Shown: piece after piece, positions 63,770 through 64,000 of the stretch
Numbering within the stretch: the first letter of the stretch is position 1
How the letters are laid out: every line of letters starts with the position of its first letter
Origin: Arenibacter sp. F20364
GTDB lineage: Bacteria > Bacteroidota > Bacteroidia > Flavobacteriales > Flavobacteriaceae
Assembly: GCF_023015905.1 (NCBI RefSeq)
Contig: NZ_JALKBD010000018.1
Span: 1 to 64,000 of the forward strand
DNA length: 64,000 nucleotides
Direction: 5' to 3'
Position numbers and translations under genes: made by a program
Notes under the pieces: generated by a model
What the model was told of the DNA's origin: nothing
What the model saw: only the letters and a program-made list of their open reading frames with translations
Database searches by the model: none

Positions 63770-64000
63770 ATGAAAACAAAACGTATTCACTTTATATTGG
63801 GCATATCCATGCTGGTACTTACTTGTAATCCTACAACCTTAAACGCCCAGGGATGTGTGGCCATTAGGCACTTTTCCTCTTGTGTGGGAAACAGCCTGGA
63901 AAACAATCTTCTGGGCAAGGGAGATCTACAAGTTGGAATGAATTATAGATATTTTAAATCATTTCGGCATTTTCGGGGAACGGAGGAAGAGCCCGATCGA
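63770..64000 (+). CDS. Secreted, probably outer-membrane protein (3' end cut by window)
   Basis: Only the first 77 codons are seen. A signal peptide (1-26, ending LNAQ) is followed by two cysteines and a GDLQVGMNYRYFKSFRHFRG segment that looks like the first strand of an outer-membrane beta-barrel. Its position after the haloperoxidase-like and DoxX-like genes suggests a functional link, but the gap of 168 bases leaves cotranscription open. Confidence 0.7.
   Translation, partial: MKTKRIHFILGISMLVLTCNPTTLNAQGCVAIRHFSSCVGNSLENNLLGKGDLQVGMNYRYFKSFRHFRGTEEEPDR

Overview
The window looks like chromosomal DNA of a member of the Flavobacteriaceae (phylum Bacteroidota), probably a marine genus; I cannot fix the genus. 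The evidence is low GC, promoters of the type TTG-N18-21-TAnnTTTG, almost no Shine-Dalgarno sequences except in front of rpsU, a DUF3467 protein next to rpoC, ribosomal protein Thx, and many typical flavobacterial families (DUF2851, YceI, single-chain pyruvate carboxylase, PASTA membrane protein next to rluD). I see no phage, plasmid, insertion sequence or CRISPR array.

Layout. 1-566: start of a secreted protein with 123-bp tandem calcium-binding repeats, cut by the window edge. 1184-2773: prfC. 2836-18351, minus strand: the information-processing block, read right to left as rpsU, xerC, hpf, tRNA-Thr(TGT), tRNA-Tyr, tRNA-Gly, tRNA-Thr(GGT), tuf, tRNA-Trp, secE, nusG, rplK, rplA, rplJ, rplL, rpoB, rpoC, DUF3467. 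18420-25992: an acyl-CoA dehydrogenase, a ComEA-like protein, a Na+/amino-acid symporter with an extra periplasmic domain, a DUF2851-PspC-K+ channel operon and a rhodanese. 26204-27939: a MarR regulator with a nitroreductase and YceI. 28008-34996: a complete trpEGDCFBA operon preceded by a promoter, an 18-codon leader peptide with three tandem Trp codons and a terminator, which is a textbook transcription attenuator. 35006-44866: a small membrane protein, a uracil-DNA-glycosylase-like protein, pyruvate carboxylase, Thx, a lipoprotein, yaaA, rluD, a PASTA protein, ddl and coaD. 45088-49825: a PAS histidine kinase with its response regulator, an M14 peptidase and a Nudix hydrolase. 49833-56506: pyrE, an SRPBCC protein, birA, and the run rsfS-ftsH-LUD-cdsA-psd-acyl-CoA-binding protein. 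56652-64000: a fatty-acid-hydroxylase-type membrane enzyme, a hybrid histidine kinase converging on a LytTR regulator, and a vanadium-haloperoxidase-like lipoprotein followed by a DoxX-like protein and a secreted protein cut by the window end.

How the parts work together. The minus-strand block makes core translation and transcription machinery, with control points visible at the rplL-rpoB hairpin, at the overlap of the hpf terminator with a tRNA/tuf promoter, and at the rpsU Shine-Dalgarno. The trp operon appears controlled twice: by attenuation of its transcript and by feedback on TrpE, which keeps the LLES motif. Pyruvate carboxylase and BirA are functionally linked by biotin, and cdsA-psd-ACBP by membrane lipid synthesis.

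The strongest single discovery is the trp leader/attenuator at 28008-28161. Next in interest are the lone Shine-Dalgarno on rpsU, the MarR promoter-operator, the symporter with an inserted lipoyl-like domain, a haloperoxidase homologue with all seven vanadate ligands, and several intergenic fragments of dispersed repeats. Everything here is read by eye; no alignment or structure program was run.
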